Assembly: GCA_025358985.1 (NCBI GenBank)
Contig: JANYHQ010000491.1
Location: forward strand, 1-24,085
Direction of reading: 5' to 3'
Length of the DNA stretch: 24,085 nucleotides
Source of the DNA: Acidimicrobiales bacterium
Lineage (GTDB): Bacteria; Actinomycetota; Acidimicrobiia; Acidimicrobiales; JANYDT01
In this document: one piece after another, positions 22,394 to 24,085 of the stretch
How the letters are laid out: each line of letters opens with the position of its first letter
Position numbering within the stretch: the first letter of the stretch is position 1
Translations under genes and position numbers: made by a program
Notes under the pieces: model-generated
The model's input: the letters and a program-made list of their open reading frames with translations, nothing else
What the model was told of the DNA's origin: nothing
Database searches by the model: none

Positions 22394-23509
22394 ATGGACC
22401 CCGCTCAAGCGATAACGCCGCCCAGCACGGGCGCCGGGCTACTCTCCGATCTAGAGACCTTGTTCCCGTGGCTGAAGTCTGTCGGCCTGCCCGCCTCCTG
22501 GTTCCAGGAGGTGTCGGCCACCTCGGCCTCCGACAGTGAGGTCGTGGCCAAGCTGCGGGGCACCTCTCAGTACAAGTCCCGATTCGCCGGACTTCTCCGT
22601 GAAGACGGCTCGATGCGGATGAATGAAGCGCAGTACATCAACCAGGAGGACTCCTACCGCCATCTGCTCAAGCAGTACGGGGTGTCGGCTGATCGCATGG
22701 ACAACCCGGCGGACTTCGTCGGGTTCTTCAAGTCGGACATCGACCCGAACGAGCTGAAGCAGCGCCTCGACATCTACGACAACGTGAAGACCGGCGGCCA
22801 GGACCTGAAGGACGCCTTCTACGTCTATGCCGGGATGCGGGTGTCGACCGACGACCTGTACGCAGCGACCGTCGACCCGGCAGCCAGTCAGCGGCTGAAC
22901 GAGGAGTACAACCAGAAGGTTGCGATGCAACCCCTCGACTACAAGACGTGGATCACCCGGGCCACCGAGGCCGGGCTTGCCCGTGTCTCTTCGACCCTCT
23001 CGGCCCTGCAGCAGCAGGGCGCCCTGACAGGCAGCGCCGTCCAGAGCGTCATCCAGACCGATCCGAATTTCGCTCGACAGATAATGGACGCCTTGTATCA
23101 CGGCGGCGACCCGACGTCGGGCCAGACCTTGAACTTGAACGAGCTGATGCATAGCTTCGAGTACGCTGCCCTCGGGGCCGCAGCGACAAGCGCCGGGCTC
23201 GCCTTGCCGGACAAGGATACGATCGCTCAGATCCGGTCGGCTGGCGTGAGCCGTGCTGCGGCGCAGCAGGCCTACGTCCAGTTCGGCGAGAACAAGAACC
23301 TGTACGCCGGAGCGGTGGACCGCTCGGGCGGCGGTGCGTTCACTCAGAGCGACTTCGAGAAGGCATCCTTCCTCGGCAACGCCGATGAGGCAGCGAGACT
23401 GACGAAAGGACTCGGGCAGGAGGCCTCCTACGGGCAGGGTTCCGGCCAGTTCAACATCAGTCAGAACCGAAAGGGTGGGTATAGCCAGACGGGCCTCGTG
23501 AACCGTTGA
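22394..23509 (+). CDS. Virion-associated protein (371 aa)
   Basis: Starts directly behind late motif 6. The product begins MDPAQAITPPSTGAG, then LETLFPWLKSVGLPASWFQE, 'LRGTSQYKSRF', 'MRMNEAQYINQEDSYRHLLK QYG' with DFVGFFKSDIDPNELKQRLD and a YVYAGMRVSTDDLYAATVDP block. This succession (start 'Y-x-x-x-x-Y-x-x-x-L-x-x-Y-G', then 'D-F-x-x-F-x-x-x-D-x-x-x-x-E-L', then 'Y-x-G-x-x-x-x-D-L-x-A-x-x-x-D-P') is a pattern I recall from structural proteins of tailed phages of actinobacteria and cyanobacteria, without a proven function. The C-terminal 40 residues are Gly/Gln/Ser-rich. Its stop overlaps the next start (TTGA). Confidence 0.68.
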   Translation: MDPAQAITPPSTGAGLLSDLETLFPWLKSVGLPASWFQEVSATSASDSEVVAKLRGTSQYKSRFAGLLREDGSMRMNEAQYINQEDSYRHLLKQYGVSADRMDNPADFVGFFKSDIDPNELKQRLDIYDNVKTGGQDLKDAFYVYAGMRVSTDDLYAATVDPAASQRLNEEYNQKVAMQPLDYKTWITRATEAGLARVSSTLSALQQQGALTGSAVQSVIQTDPNFARQIMDALYHGGDPTSGQTLNLNELMHSFEYAALGAAATSAGLALPDKDTIAQIRSAGVSRAAAQQAYVQFGENKNLYAGAVDRSGGGAFTQSDFEKASFLGNADEAARLTKGLGQEASYGQGSGQFNISQNRKGGYSQTGLVNR

Positions 23510-23721
23510 GGTGGAACCCGTTCACGAAGTGGTGGCTCGCCTGGGGCGCAGCTTTCACCGTGATCGAACTGAGCGCCATACGCAAGCGCAGCAAGTACCC
23601 GGGCGGCACCCTGTCGTCGCTCGTCTGGCGGTTCTCTGACCGCAAGAACCCGATCCGCCGCCGGCTGTTTCTTGCCGGCTGGCTGACCCTATCCCTCCAC
23701 TTCCTCCTCCACTGGTTCTGA
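23506..23721 (+). CDS. Two-helix membrane protein (71 aa)
   Basis: TTG start at 23506 overlaps the previous stop. A first hydrophobic segment, WWLAWGAAFTVIELSAI (residues 9-25), and a second, LFLAGWLTLSLHFLLHWF (54-71), flank a basic loop (RKRSKYPGG, SDRKNPIRRR). Short two-helix proteins like this, beginning 'WNPF...WWLAWG', occur in actinophage structural clusters and are sometimes annotated as holin-like. Here it is far from the lysin, so an envelope-penetration or assembly role is equally possible. Confidence 0.7.
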   Translation: MRWNPFTKWWLAWGAAFTVIELSAIRKRSKYPGGTLSSLVWRFSDRKNPIRRRLFLAGWLTLSLHFLLHWF

Positions 23722-23735
23722 CCGTGAGAGTGGTC

Positions 23736-23751
23736 CTGGGGGTCTCTATAG
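23736..23751 (+). promoter_or_regulatory. Late-gene motif copy 7 (62 bases before the scaffold start)
   Basis: CTGGGGGTCTCTATAG. Unlike the others it is followed by an untranslated stretch of about 60 bases, and the next gene has its own GGAG site. This separates the motif from ribosome binding and argues for a transcription or processing signal. Confidence 0.68.
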
Positions 23752-23812
23752 AACCTGCAAGTGTTTCCCCCGGCACAGGGCAGCGTAGTCGTTAGGGGCG
23801 TAGGAGAATCAC

Positions 23813-24085
23813 ATGGCCGAAGAGCTACCTGAGGGAGGCTCCGAGACCGGAGGCTCACTCCGAGCACGACACGAAAGTGTCCTCGAAGAGAAGCGTCAGT
23901 TGGAGGTGGAACTCCGTGGCTTCAAAGCTGCGGCCGTCATCGCCGACAAGGGTTTCAAGTATGTGACCCCTGACGATCTCAAAGAAGTGGACCTCGCCGA
24001 GTTGCCTGCCAAGGCAGCCGAGATCGAGAAAGCGAAGTTGGGGATGCGGGAAACCGTTCTCCGAGAGACGCTCGCCGATCAGGGC
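23813..24085 (+). CDS. Probable capsid scaffolding protein (5' part)
   Basis: ATG at 23813 with TAGGAG eight bases upstream; the frame is open to the window end (91 codons). The product starts MAEELPEGGSETGGSLRARH, then a charged helical run (ESVLEEKRQLEVELRGFKAA), VIADKGFKYVTPDDLKEVDL and another Glu/Lys-rich helix. High charge, coiled-coil tendency and the place after the portal cluster fit a scaffold, which would be followed by the major capsid gene. The family is assigned by character and context only. Confidence 0.6.
   Translation, partial: MAEELPEGGSETGGSLRARHESVLEEKRQLEVELRGFKAAAVIADKGFKYVTPDDLKEVDLAELPAKAAEIEKAKLGMRETVLRETLADQG

Overview
The window is a piece of a tailed double-stranded DNA phage genome (or a prophage of one). 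It carries a terminase large subunit, a portal protein, large virion proteins including one with a transglycosylase domain, a probable scaffold start, an endolysin fragment and an ArdC-type antirestriction protein. The high GC content, the DUF1906/GH25-like lysin, the many tiny Cys/His proteins and the GTG/TTG starts suggest a host among the high-GC Gram-positives (Actinomycetota). That host call is inference. No integrase, capsid or tail gene is visible here.

Layout. (1) 2-769, rightward: 3' part of an endolysin, closed by a perfect 13-bp stem-loop (812-842) between converging transcripts. (2) 868-5130, leftward: a non-structural arm of small, tightly overlapping genes. It holds four short proteins of unknown role (three Cys/His-rich, one membrane), a pentapeptide-repeat protein, a short sliding-clamp-like protein, the ArdC homologue and several other unknowns. 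It is divided into transcription or translation units by a repeated leader module (A, B, C: a 10-bp stem-loop, a conserved flank, then CATCTACCCnACAGyC and the gene start); a related leader (D) follows a good sigma70-type promoter at 5179-5208. (3) 5209-6290: about 1.1 kb without a credible gene, dense in palindromes, hairpins and short repeats, between the divergent leftward and rightward arms. (4) 6291-24085, rightward: packaging and virion genes in the order terminase, small protein, portal, 140-aa Pro/Gly-rich protein, 964-aa protein with a C-terminal zincin motif, two tiny Cys proteins, an initiator-type tRNA-Met(CAT), a 1744-aa protein, a 558-aa protein, a 524-aa transglycosylase-domain protein, a 371-aa protein, a two-helix membrane protein and the start of a probable scaffold gene.

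How it works together. The leftward arm would serve replication and defence evasion (clamp, ArdC). The rightward arm builds the particle: terminase packages DNA through the portal, and the four very large proteins between portal and scaffold are best read as internal or ejection proteins that cross the envelope with the DNA, one of them able to cut peptidoglycan. The rightward arm is punctuated by a second recurrent motif, GGGGGTCyn(n)TATAG-like, found at almost every junction where genes do not overlap, including directly in front of the tRNA.

The most unusual things are these two gene-start systems, one per arm, the initiator-like tRNA embedded in the virion operon with its first base inside the late motif, and the structured divergent region.
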